15,984 nt of DNA from Planctomycetota bacterium (GTDB lineage Bacteria > Planctomycetota > Planctomycetia > Pirellulales > Pirellulaceae): the NCBI GenBank assembly GCA_023430365.1, contig JAEZAS010000487.1, forward strand, positions 1 to 15,984, written 5' to 3'. The notes beneath the pieces are model-generated. The model was not told where the DNA came from and made no database searches. It saw only the letters and a list, made by a program, of their open reading frames with translations. How positions within the stretch are numbered: position 1 is the stretch's first letter; each line of letters starts with the position of its first letter. This document shows, one piece after another, positions 1 to 6,182 of this stretch. A program made the translations under genes and the position numbers.

Positions 1-517
1 GTTCGAAGTCGGCAGTGTCTTGCAGCAGCTTGGCGGCGTTGGTCAGGCGGAGGGCGATGTCGCTCGCCTGGCCGGTCGTCGTCTGCGGCTGGTTGTAGGT
101 GAGCAGGATTTCGCGAGCGAGGGCAAAGCGGTCGCCGCGGAGCGCGGTGAGCCGGTCGTTCCACTGCCGCAGCAGGCTCGCGCTTGGCGCTTGCCAGGTG
201 ACGGCCTGCAGCGTTTCGAGAACGAACGTCTGCGGATCGCGCCCCTGCTGGTTGAAGTATTCATCCGAGCCGAGCACCGTCGCCTGCACGTCGACGGGGC
301 TCATGCCGCCGCGGAGCAGTTCGACCCAGGCGGCCAGTTCCGGGCCGGGCTCGCGACCGAGGTAGTCGCGATACCAGGTGCGCACCAGTTCCGATTCGCT
401 CGAACGCTGCACGGTCTGGGTGGCGGCCACCTTGTTGGCCGTGATTTGAGCCAGCGCCGGTGAAGCGATCGCCAGAACGGTGGCGCAAACAAAGGCGGGA
501 AGTGAGATCCGTCTCAT
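1..517 (-). CDS. Secreted DUF4214-like protein, C-terminus cut off by the window edge
   Basis: The reading frame is open from an ATG at 517 down to base 1 (172 codons), so only the N-terminal part is present. Residues 1-23 form a signal peptide: basic start (MRR), hydrophobic core, and an ALA-Q cleavage site after A23. Residues 44-88 match the DUF4214 pattern, with WYRDYLGREP at 48-57, a tryptophan at W64 and LGSDEYF at 82-88. Residues 95-142 look like a second, weaker copy (FVLETLQAV, QW, ILLTYNQ). DUF4214 repeats are known from secreted bacterial proteins, often as surface or adhesion modules, but their biochemical role is not settled. It is presumably exported. Only a weak purine stretch precedes the start. 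Codon structure and the signal peptide make the gene itself secure; the family call is by motif only. Confidence 0.75.
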   Translation of the reverse strand, partial: MRRISLPAFVCATVLAIASPALAQITANKVAATQTVQRSSESELVRTWYRDYLGREPGPELAAWVELLRGGMSPVDVQATVLGSDEYFNQQGRDPQTFVLETLQAVTWQAPSASLLRQWNDRLTALRGDRFALAREILLTYNQPQTTTGQASDIALRLTNAAKLLQDTADFE

Positions 518-833
518 GGGGCGGCCTTGGAAAGGGCAAAGAGAGTACGTCGAGGCTATCCGTAGCGGGAAACTATAAGCCGAGGGGCCTCTTGCGGACA
601 ATCTCGGTTTTGGCCGCGTGGGATGCGCGGAGAGGGCATCCGCGAATTTCGCAGATTTACGCCGAGGAGGAGCAGCAAGCGTCGGCCCCTGGGACTGAGC
701 GATAGAGAAGAAGTGCTAGCGGCCTGGCTCTCTGCCTTGTCGCAGAAGGAGCGGTCCCTCTGATCGCGCCCTTCTCGCTTCCTCTCGGTGAAATCTGCGA
801 AATCGGCGGATCTCTCCCCACGAAAATAGTTGT
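518..833. other. Intergenic region, no gene seen
   Basis: The stretch between the divergent DUF4214-like gene and the MFS gene is about 415 bp. Open frames within it on both strands lack ribosome sites, recognisable domains or consistent codon bias. It contains a short hairpin (GGATGC 621-626 pairing with GCATCC 636-641) and the inverted repeat listed separately at 640-808. The last 100 bp act as the probable promoter region of the MFS gene. Confidence 0.6.
640..808. repeat. Imperfect inverted repeat, MITE-like
   Basis: The arm at 640-670 and the arm at 781-808 are imperfect reverse complements. The shared core is a 13-base block, AAATCTGCGAAAT on the right arm, flanked by related CCTC and GCGG ends. 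About 110 bp of non-coding sequence separates them. The arrangement resembles a small non-autonomous element or a pair of oppositely oriented dispersed repeats. No transposase and no target duplication were recognised. Confidence 0.5.
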
Positions 834-861
834 TCCGACAAGCTTTCGTTCGTGGTATGAT
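834..861 (+). promoter_or_regulatory. Candidate extended -10 promoter for the MFS gene
   Basis: TATGAT at 856-861 matches the housekeeping -10 box in five of six bases, and TG at 853-854 gives the extended -10 form. The -35 region (TTCCGA, 834-839, spacer 16) is poor, as is usual for extended -10 promoters. The implied start near 868 would leave a leader of about 65 bases before the ATG at 933. A similar arrangement, GTGG then a -10 box then GTCGC, precedes the phosphodiesterase gene. Confidence 0.4.
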
Positions 862-932
862 GTCGCCCGCTTGCTGGCAGTACACTGCGCAGGCCCTGCC
901 CTCCCCCTCCGAACCCGCCAAGGGATTGATCG

Positions 933-2471
933 ATGTCGAGTGCTCCGCAAAAGCCGCTGCTCAACGAAGGTCGTCGTAGCAAGTGGACGACGGTTCAATG
1001 GCTCGTCTGCACCATCGCGGCCATCGGGTTCGCCTTCGACATCTATGAACTGCTGATGCTCCCGCTCATCGCCCGGCCGGCGATTTTGGAGCTTGGCGGC
1101 TACGCCCCTGGCACTCCGGAGTTTGCGAACTGGGTGGGGCGGCTGTTCTACATCCCAGCCATCGCGGGTGGCATCTTTGGTCTGCTCGGCGGTTACATGA
1201 CCGACTTGTTCGGCCGTCGTCGCGTGCTGACCGGCAGTATTCTGCTGTATGCGTTCGCCGCTTTTGCGGCGGGCTATTCGACGTCGCTCAACATGCTGCT
1301 GTTCTTCCGCTGCCTCGTCTTCATCGGCGTGTGCGTGGAGTTCGTGGCGGCAGTCGCCTGGCTTGCCGAGTTGTTCGACGACCCGGAAGAGCGCGAAGGC
1401 GCACTGGGTTTTACTCAGGCGTTTTCCTCGGTGGGTGGATTGGGCGTGGCTATCGCCAACTCAATCGCGATCGGCTGGGCGATCAATCAGCAGCCGGAGT
1501 TGTTCTATGGCATCAAGCTACCGGCGCTGCAGTTGCCGACGATTCACCTGCCAGAATGGCTGGATGTGTTTGGTACGAGCATCTTGAAGGAGCGAACGTC
1601 GCACTCGCCCTGGCGTTACACGCTGATGTCGGGTTTGATCCCCGCCATTCCGCTGATCATCATTCGCCCCTTCTTGCCCGAGTCGCCGAAGTGGGCGGCA
1701 AGACGAGAAGCCGGAACGCTGAAGCGGCCAAGTATTGCTCAGCTGTTTGCCCCCGAGCTGCGGCGGACCACGATCGTCACCACGATCATGTTCATGTGCA
1801 GCTTCGGAGCGGCCTTCGGCGCCATTCAGCAGATTCCGCAGATCGTCCCTGCCCTGCCGCAGACCAAGGAGGCGGTGGCCAAAGCGGTCGAGGCCAAAGC
1901 GAACGAACTCGGCAAGTCGGTCGAGGAATTGTCGGAGCGAGAGCGACGTACCGCGGTGGGGCCAGCCGAACAGAAGGTCGCGGCCCACGTTACCAAGGTG
2001 CAGGAAGTCGGCGGACTTGTCGGACGTTTCCTGCTGGCCGTTCTGGCGATCTACATCATCAGCCGGCGCAGCTTGATTCGGATCTTCCTGATTCCGGGCC
2101 TGATCCTGATGCCGATCGTGTTCGGCTATGCGGCGGTTACCGATTTGCACATGCTCGAGTTTGGCATTTTTGCAGCGGGGCTGCTCACGGTGGCTCAGTT
2201 CAGCTTCTGGGGCAACTACCTGCCGGGCGTTTACCCGCTGCACTTGCGTGGCACGGGGGAAAGCTTTGCCGCCAACATCGGCGGTCGCTTGCTGGGCACT
2301 TCGTTCGCTTGGGTGACCCAGCGGATTGCGGCCAGCGGACTGATTCCGGGCGAGTCGCCGGCGATGAAGATCGCCTACACGGCGGCGGGCGTGGCCTTTG
2401 CCGTGTACCTCGTCAATCTGCTGCTCACGTTCGTGCTGCCGGAGCCGAAGCGCGAGGATCTGTCGCACTAG
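933..2471 (+). CDS. MFS transporter, metabolite:H+ symporter type
   Basis: The 512-residue protein has about twelve hydrophobic segments. Family marks are an acidic residue in TM1 (FDIYEL, D36), motif A after TM2 (GGYMTDLFGRRR, 86-97), PESPKW after TM6 (249-254) and a YPLHLRGTGES segment at 434-444. These fit the sugar-porter/aromatic-acid:H+ symporter branches, which move small organic solutes across the inner membrane with protons. The substrate cannot be read from sequence. Two outward loops are long: 184-226 (TM5-6) and about 309-358 (TM7-8), the latter highly charged and probably helical. AGGGA (about 8 bases upstream) supports the ATG start at 933. It is transcribed alone; the next gene is convergent. 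Confidence 0.9.
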   Translation: MSSAPQKPLLNEGRRSKWTTVQWLVCTIAAIGFAFDIYELLMLPLIARPAILELGGYAPGTPEFANWVGRLFYIPAIAGGIFGLLGGYMTDLFGRRRVLTGSILLYAFAAFAAGYSTSLNMLLFFRCLVFIGVCVEFVAAVAWLAELFDDPEEREGALGFTQAFSSVGGLGVAIANSIAIGWAINQQPELFYGIKLPALQLPTIHLPEWLDVFGTSILKERTSHSPWRYTLMSGLIPAIPLIIIRPFLPESPKWAARREAGTLKRPSIAQLFAPELRRTTIVTTIMFMCSFGAAFGAIQQIPQIVPALPQTKEAVAKAVEAKANELGKSVEELSERERRTAVGPAEQKVAAHVTKVQEVGGLVGRFLLAVLAIYIISRRSLIRIFLIPGLILMPIVFGYAAVTDLHMLEFGIFAAGLLTVAQFSFWGNYLPGVYPLHLRGTGESFAANIGGRLLGTSFAWVTQRIAASGLIPGESPAMKIAYTAAGVAFAVYLVNLLLTFVLPEPKREDLSH

Positions 2472-2492
2472 AAGGGTGGTTGGCTTCGGGTG

Positions 2493-2524
2493 GCATGCCG
2501 TCACGGTACTCCGGGTCGGCATGC
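2493..2524. terminator. Hairpin just downstream of the MFS gene, possible terminator
   Basis: GCATGCCG at 2493-2500 pairs perfectly with CGGCATGC at 2517-2524 across a 16-base loop, 22 bp after the MFS stop. There is no T-run, so intrinsic termination is unproven. It may be one more member of the TGGCATG-type palindromes in this window. Confidence 0.3.
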
Positions 2525-2557
2525 GAACCGCCGTTCACATGCCGACGCTTAGGCGGC

Positions 2558-2641
2558 TGGGTGGCACGCCCTGAAAGGGCGTGGTGATGCGCAGCCAAGC
2601 CCAGCCAAGCCCAGCCACGCCCTTTCAGGGCGTGCCACCCA
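2558..2641. repeat. Two-armed palindrome, REPIN-like
   Basis: The 27-base arms at 2558-2584 and 2615-2641 are perfect reverse complements separated by 30 bases. Each arm is itself a small hairpin: CACGCCCT and AGGGCGTG around a GAA loop in the left arm. The spacer has tandem AGCCAAGCCC units at 2593-2612, continued by AGCCACGCCC. The element fills the space between two convergent genes and ends one base before the stop codon of the minus-strand gene, so it could also stop transcription from both sides. Two inverted palindromic units are the defining design of REPINs. Confidence 0.75.
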
Positions 2642-2642
2642 C

Positions 2643-3599
2643 TTATCTGCTGTCGCCTTGAGTGAGAGGCCAGCGGAACTGAGGCAGCAGCGAGTCGATC
2701 ACCGAAGGCTGCTTGATTCGCAGCGAGTCGACAAAGTATTCCGCTTCGGCGCGAGTGGTGGGATACTCGGCTGTCCCGGAGATCAGGACCATCTCATCTT
2801 CGGCGATGAAGATGAATTGATGCCGCGCGTAGCCCGTGAAGTGATGGCTGGTAACTTCAATGGCGTTGTAGCCCTGCACCTTCTTTCGCTGCGGCTGCGT
2901 GCCGACCGCGATGCTGCCCGTCAGTTCGGCGAACTTGTTGAGGTCGTCGGCTGCCTCCGCGACTTTGCTTCCCTGGAAGTGAGCGACGACCAGCGTCGGC
3001 CTGGTGCCGTTGGAGTAGGTGCGGCCGTGTGTGACGATACCTTCCCGCTGCCGTGAGATCCCTTCGGTTGCGCCCGGTGGGAACTCGACCGACGCTTTGC
3101 CGCCAGCAATGTCGACGCGGGTCCAACCGGGCGGCGCTTGGCGAGCGGGGGCAGGAGCAGGCTGGATGGTTTGCTGAACGATGACCGGAGCGGGGTTTTG
3201 CGGCGGCGGAGCGGTGACGACCGGCTGTGGCCGCGACTTCGGAATACGACTGAGCACCTGCTGCACGCCGATGGCGCACAGCAGCACCACAAGCACCGAG
3301 CCCGCGGCAATCGAGGCAAAGAGCACGGTCGGAGGGAGGCTTTCGGTCGACGATCGCTCGCGCGGTGTGCCGGCCAGAGGCTCTTGTAGCGTGGATTGAA
3401 CCGGGGCGGCCGGTTGAATCAGCGTCGGGCTGGGGACGACGTAGCTGCCGGGGGGCACGAGCGGAGTGAGGTCCGTCGTCGGTTGCGGCCGAGGGACAGA
3501 GATCGGCCCGCCGCAGGCTGGGCAAGTGAGCGTCTGTCCCGCGAGGTCGGGGCGGGCGCTAAAGGCCTGTCCGCAGGAGCAGGCGACGTAGATGCCCAT
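2643..3599 (-). CDS. Membrane protein with N-terminal zinc ribbon and extracytoplasmic C-terminal domain
   Basis: The 318-residue protein starts at the ATG at 3599; an in-frame TTG at 3617 would add six residues, but the zinc-ribbon start fits the ATG better. C7, C9, C26 and C29 form a CxC...CxxC zinc-ribbon pattern at the cytoplasmic N-terminus. A proline-rich linker follows, then one transmembrane helix at about 91-115, a second proline-rich linker (116-156), and a folded domain at about 159-310. That domain has features of the PsbP/DcrB (Mog1-like) fold: VEFPPGA early, a central conserved VQGYNAIEVTS strand, then RHQFIFIAEDEMVLISG and a closing YFVDSLRI helix. This fold match is from pattern only. 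The ribbon-TM-domain layout is common in planctomycete proteins of unknown function. No function can be given. It stands alone, convergent with the MFS gene. Confidence 0.8.
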   Translation of the reverse strand: MGIYVACSCGQAFSARPDLAGQTLTCPACGGPISVPRPQPTTDLTPLVPPGSYVVPSPTLIQPAAPVQSTLQEPLAGTPRERSSTESLPPTVLFASIAAGSVLVVLLCAIGVQQVLSRIPKSRPQPVVTAPPPQNPAPVIVQQTIQPAPAPARQAPPGWTRVDIAGGKASVEFPPGATEGISRQREGIVTHGRTYSNGTRPTLVVAHFQGSKVAEAADDLNKFAELTGSIAVGTQPQRKKVQGYNAIEVTSHHFTGYARHQFIFIAEDEMVLISGTAEYPTTRAEAEYFVDSLRIKQPSVIDSLLPQFRWPLTQGDSR

Positions 3600-3693
3600 G
3601 GCCAAGCCGCCCCGCAAACGCGATTGAGGAGTTCCTTCCCGCCATCGTAGAGGAAAGGCGGACCTGGTGGCAAATAGCTAGGCGCGGAAGGAC

Positions 3694-3788
3694 CGTAGCT
3701 GAATTCGCCAGAATTCAGACAAACCAAGCGTCCATTGCGAGGCTGGCCGCACGCATAGGGCATCTGAATTCTGGCGAATTCAGCTACG
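3694..3788. repeat. Second two-armed palindrome, REPIN-like, different sequence family
   Basis: The 26-base arms at 3694-3719 and 3763-3788 are perfect reverse complements with a 43-base spacer. Each arm is internally palindromic: CTGAATTC and GAATTCAG around a four-base loop. The sequence is unrelated to the element at 2558-2641, but the design is the same. It lies between the start of the zinc-ribbon gene and the end of the sigma-factor gene, on a stretch with no coding signal. Confidence 0.75.
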
Positions 3789-3791
3789 TAG

Positions 3792-3820
3792 GTAGCAGGC
3801 ACATCAGGTGTGCCTGCTAC
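3792..3820. repeat. Perfect 12-bp hairpin downstream of the sigma-factor gene
   Basis: GTAGCAGGCACA at 3792-3803 pairs with TGTGCCTGCTAC at 3809-3820 across a five-base loop. It sits 40 bp beyond the stop of the minus-strand sigma-factor gene and three bases from the preceding two-armed palindrome. No T-run follows in either direction, so it may be a dispersed palindromic repeat, an RNA 3'-end stabiliser, or a terminator. Confidence 0.6.
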
Positions 3821-3859
3821 TGGAACCGCAAAGAGTGGCCCGGCGTCCTCCGGCGAACG

Positions 3860-5482
3860 CTAGTTCGACTCAGCCGTGTCGGCGAGCGGCAGTTGCAGGC
3901 CTTCGACGAAGCCCGCCAGCGTGCGGCTGCGGTAGGGCTGCTGCAGCTTGCGAACGGCCTTGGTTTCGATCTGGCGGACCCGCTCGCGGGTGACGCTGAA
4001 GATCTTGCCGACTTCTTCGAGCGTGTAGGCATAGCCGTCGGTCAGGCCGTAACGCAGGCGGAGGATTTCCCGCTCGCGATAGTTGAGGCCCTGCATGGCC
4101 TCTTCGATGTGCATCTTCAGGGCGACCTGGTTGGTGTCGTAGAGCGGATCGATCTCGCGATGATCGGCCAGGAACTCGCCGAAGAAGCTGTCGTCGTGGT
4201 CGCCGACCGGCTGATCGAGCGACAGCGGCTGGCGGGCCATCTTCATGATCACGCGGGCGTCGTCGATGCTCAGGCCAGCCCGCTGTGCGGTCTCGTCGGC
4301 CGTGGGTTCGCGGCCAAGCTCCTGCACGAGCTGGCGAGTGACCATGCGCACCTTGCTCATCGTGTCGATCATGTGGACCGGCACTCGGATGGTGCGGCTC
4401 TGGTCGGCGATGGCCCGGGTGATGGCCTGGCGAATCCACCAGGTGGCGTAGGTCGAGAACTTGAAGCCGCGCTTGTACTCGAACTTGTCCACAGCTCGCA
4501 TCAGGCCCGTGTTGCCTTCCTGGATCAGGTCGAGGAAGCTCAGGCCGCGATTGCGATACTTCTTGGCGATCGAGACGACCAGACGCAGGTTGCCCGCCGA
4601 GAGAACACGCTTGGCGGCGTCGTACTGCTCGCTGTAGAGGCGGGTCCGCTCGATGCGGCGCTGCAGGGTCGGCGGAGTCTCGAGCGTGATCCGCATCAGG
4701 TAGACCAGCTCGCTGCGAAGCTGCTCGTAGGTCCTGCCGGCCGAAATACCGGTCACCTGGGCCTCGTGCATCTGGCTCTTCAGAGTCTGCATGCGGGCCT
4801 GGATCTCGGCCAGCTTCTCGAAGAGCGGCTGGAGGCGGTTGTTTCGCAGGTTCATCTCTTCGATCAGGCGAACCGCTTTGTTGCGGCGACGAATCAGCCG
4901 CATCCAGGCCGCCTTGCGAGCCCGCATCGGCAGACGCTTGCTGACCGCGGTGCGATAGTCGCGGTTGTTGCAGGCCAGCAGGTGCTTCAGCGTCTTGAGA
5001 TTCGGCACGATTCGCTTGAGAATCCGCTTCTTCTCCGAAGTGTTGGTCACCGAGACTTCGATCGTGCGATCGAGTCGCAGTTCACCGCTCTTCACCTTCT
5101 CGAGCAGTTCGACGGCGCCCTGCAGGACGTAGTCGGTGGCCAGCATGCTGTGGCGAAAGCGAACGCGGCAGGCTTCGATCTTCTTGGCCGACGAAACTTC
5201 CTGCATCCGCGTGAGCAGCGGGATCTGGCCCATCTGCATCAGGTACATGCGGACCGGATCGTCGGTGGCGTCGACGCTGGCGTCGTCCTCGTGAACGACC
5301 TCCGAGAGCTCTTCGTCTTCGAAACCGAAGGCGTCTTCGGCAAAGGCGTCCACCACGGCCGGCGAGTCGAAGTCGTCACCGAGTCCCATCGAGTCGTTCT
5401 TTTCGAAATCGTGTCCGGTCATCTTGCTCTTGTTCCCAGCCTTGTTCGACGAAGCGGCGCCCTTGCGAAGGTTCTTGGCCAT
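3860..5482 (-). CDS. rpoD: Primary RNA polymerase sigma-70 factor
   Basis: This 540-residue protein is the housekeeping-type sigma factor that guides RNA polymerase to -10/-35 promoters. Region 1.2 is at about 74-107 (DDPVRMYLMQMG, LLTRMQEVSSAKKIE). A long non-conserved region runs from about 108 to 285. Region 2 is at about 287-361, with NLRLVVSIAKKYRNRGLSFL and FKFSTYATWWIRQAITRAIA. RTIRVPVHM opens region 3 at 363-371, and the region 4.2 helix-turn-helix is at about 487-506 (TLEEVGKIFSVTRERVRQIE). A full region 1.1 is not evident; the first 70 residues are short, lysine-rich then acidic. GGAGAGA about ten bases upstream supports the ATG at 5482. The region 2 and 4 matches are near-canonical, so this is a primary rather than alternative sigma. 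It is transcribed alone, with a 470-bp upstream region. Confidence 0.95.
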   Translation of the reverse strand: MAKNLRKGAASSNKAGNKSKMTGHDFEKNDSMGLGDDFDSPAVVDAFAEDAFGFEDEELSEVVHEDDASVDATDDPVRMYLMQMGQIPLLTRMQEVSSAKKIEACRVRFRHSMLATDYVLQGAVELLEKVKSGELRLDRTIEVSVTNTSEKKRILKRIVPNLKTLKHLLACNNRDYRTAVSKRLPMRARKAAWMRLIRRRNKAVRLIEEMNLRNNRLQPLFEKLAEIQARMQTLKSQMHEAQVTGISAGRTYEQLRSELVYLMRITLETPPTLQRRIERTRLYSEQYDAAKRVLSAGNLRLVVSIAKKYRNRGLSFLDLIQEGNTGLMRAVDKFEYKRGFKFSTYATWWIRQAITRAIADQSRTIRVPVHMIDTMSKVRMVTRQLVQELGREPTADETAQRAGLSIDDARVIMKMARQPLSLDQPVGDHDDSFFGEFLADHREIDPLYDTNQVALKMHIEEAMQGLNYREREILRLRYGLTDGYAYTLEEVGKIFSVTRERVRQIETKAVRKLQQPYRSRTLAGFVEGLQLPLADTAESN

Positions 5483-5955
5483 TCGATCGTTCTCTCCAGC
5501 GGTGTGAGGCAGTTGCTTCGTGACGGGGTGGGGATGCCCGACGCGATGCCTAGGCTGAAAGCAATGCCAATGCCGCCCGCATGCGGACTCGTGCTCGATT
5601 GAGATAAGTGATGAGAAGAGATCGACTTGAAGCCGATTGGCGAATCCGGCCGTCGGTGTTGCATGTTGCCCGGCCGCAACATGCGGTTGCCGGATGTCAC
5701 CGAGGGAATCCTAAAGAGGGTCGCGCGATAGGAAAGCCTGCGACCTGCATGAAAGTGCAACAACCATGGGCGAGACGAACGGTTGTTCGCAAAGTAGCGG
5801 TTGTGTCGAACCGAACGCGCAGCGGCCGCGTAAAACCCTGTGATCCGCGATCGAGCGAATCGCCCGAAAGGGGCGCTTTGTTGTCACGTTGGTGCGAGGC
5901 TGCTGGGCAACAGCAGCGCTCGCAACCTGGGCGCTGTGATGTGTCCACTGAGTGT
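5483..5955. other. Long upstream region of the sigma-factor gene with several hairpins
   Basis: No gene is supported here. The stretch holds several stable inverted repeats. GCATGTTGC (5661-5669) pairs with GCAACATGC (5676-5684) around CCGGCC. AACAACC (5759-5765) pairs with GGTTGTT (5781-5787). CGCCC and GGGCG pair around GAAAG, followed by a short T-rich stretch, near 5863-5880. The longest is 5893-5924. The promoter and any leader of the sigma gene must lie here, but I could not choose a convincing -10/-35 pair on the minus strand. Confidence 0.5.
5893..5924. repeat. Strong stem-loop, 13 bp with one bulge
   Basis: Bases 5893-5905 (TGCGAGGCTGCTG) pair with 5911-5924 (CAGCAGCGCTCGCA) with one bulged G at 5918 and a GGCAA loop. 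It is the most stable local structure between the sigma-factor gene and the gene remnant. It could belong to a leader RNA read on the minus strand or to a small RNA; nothing in the sequence decides between these. Confidence 0.5.
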
Positions 5956-5973
5956 CTTGCTCACTTGAGCAAG
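5956..5973. repeat. 18-bp near-palindrome at the edge of the gene remnant
   Basis: CTTGCTCA (5956-5963) and TGAGCAAG (5966-5973) are perfect reverse complements separated by two bases. The palindrome ends three bases before clear homology to the deoxyhypusine-synthase-like gene begins, so it may mark the junction of the rearrangement that left the remnant. It could also be a protein-binding site. Confidence 0.5.
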
Positions 5974-5976
5974 GCC

Positions 5977-6129
5977 ACGGCGGGCGAGATTCTGATCGAT
6001 CCCGTGGTTCCGCCGCGGGCTGTTAAGGACGAGAGCCGTCGGCCCATCGAGCAGTGCGTGCAGAAAAGCCGCTCGGCTCGCGCGCGGGGCGCTTCAGTGA
6101 TGTTGATCTAAGGGGCTAATCTGCTCCGC
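5977..6129 (+). pseudogene. Remnant of a deoxyhypusine-synthase-like gene (N-terminal part only)
   Basis: The sequence aligns without gaps, codon for codon, to bases 7364-7516 of the intact gene at 7295-8398, covering its residues T24 to R74. Shared blocks include GEILIDP versus DEILIDP, AVKDE, IEQCVQK and ASVMLI. By hand count about three quarters of bases in the last 43 codons agree, with many of the differences at third codon positions. The tyrosine codon corresponding to Y68 is a TAA stop at 6109-6111; homology continues for six more codons past it and then fades. No start codon with a ribosome site and no C-terminal two-thirds of the gene are present. The third-position pattern suggests a copy that evolved as a functional gene before decay, not a fresh duplication. 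The frame stays open upstream to 5608 but that part matches nothing I recognise. Confidence 0.8.
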
Positions 6130-6182
6130 TTCGCTTTGCCGATCATCCTTACGCCGCTTCGCCCTCGCGTTCGTTTCAGTCT

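Noticed and set aside
1331..2587. 418-codon plus-strand frame inside the MFS gene
   Set aside because: It overlaps transmembrane segments of the MFS frame and has a composition typical of out-of-frame translation.
2593..2620. Short AGCCAAGCCC tandem units as a CRISPR-like array
   Set aside because: Units are ten bases with no spacers, inside the loop of a palindrome; no cas gene is near.
3893..5602. 569-codon open frame on the plus strand opposite the sigma-factor gene
   Set aside because: It is a frame kept open by high GC and codon bias of the real sigma gene on the other strand; the product has no recognisable domain.
5840..5930. Possible tRNA or small stable RNA of known class
   Set aside because: The stems do not make a cloverleaf, and no conserved T-loop or acceptor end was found.
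5608..6111. 167-codon open frame as a real gene
   Set aside because: Only its last 45 codons match anything, namely the N-terminal part of the deoxyhypusine-synthase-like gene, and they end in a nonsense codon. The rest shows no domain and contains strong hairpins. Treated as a remnant plus non-coding DNA.
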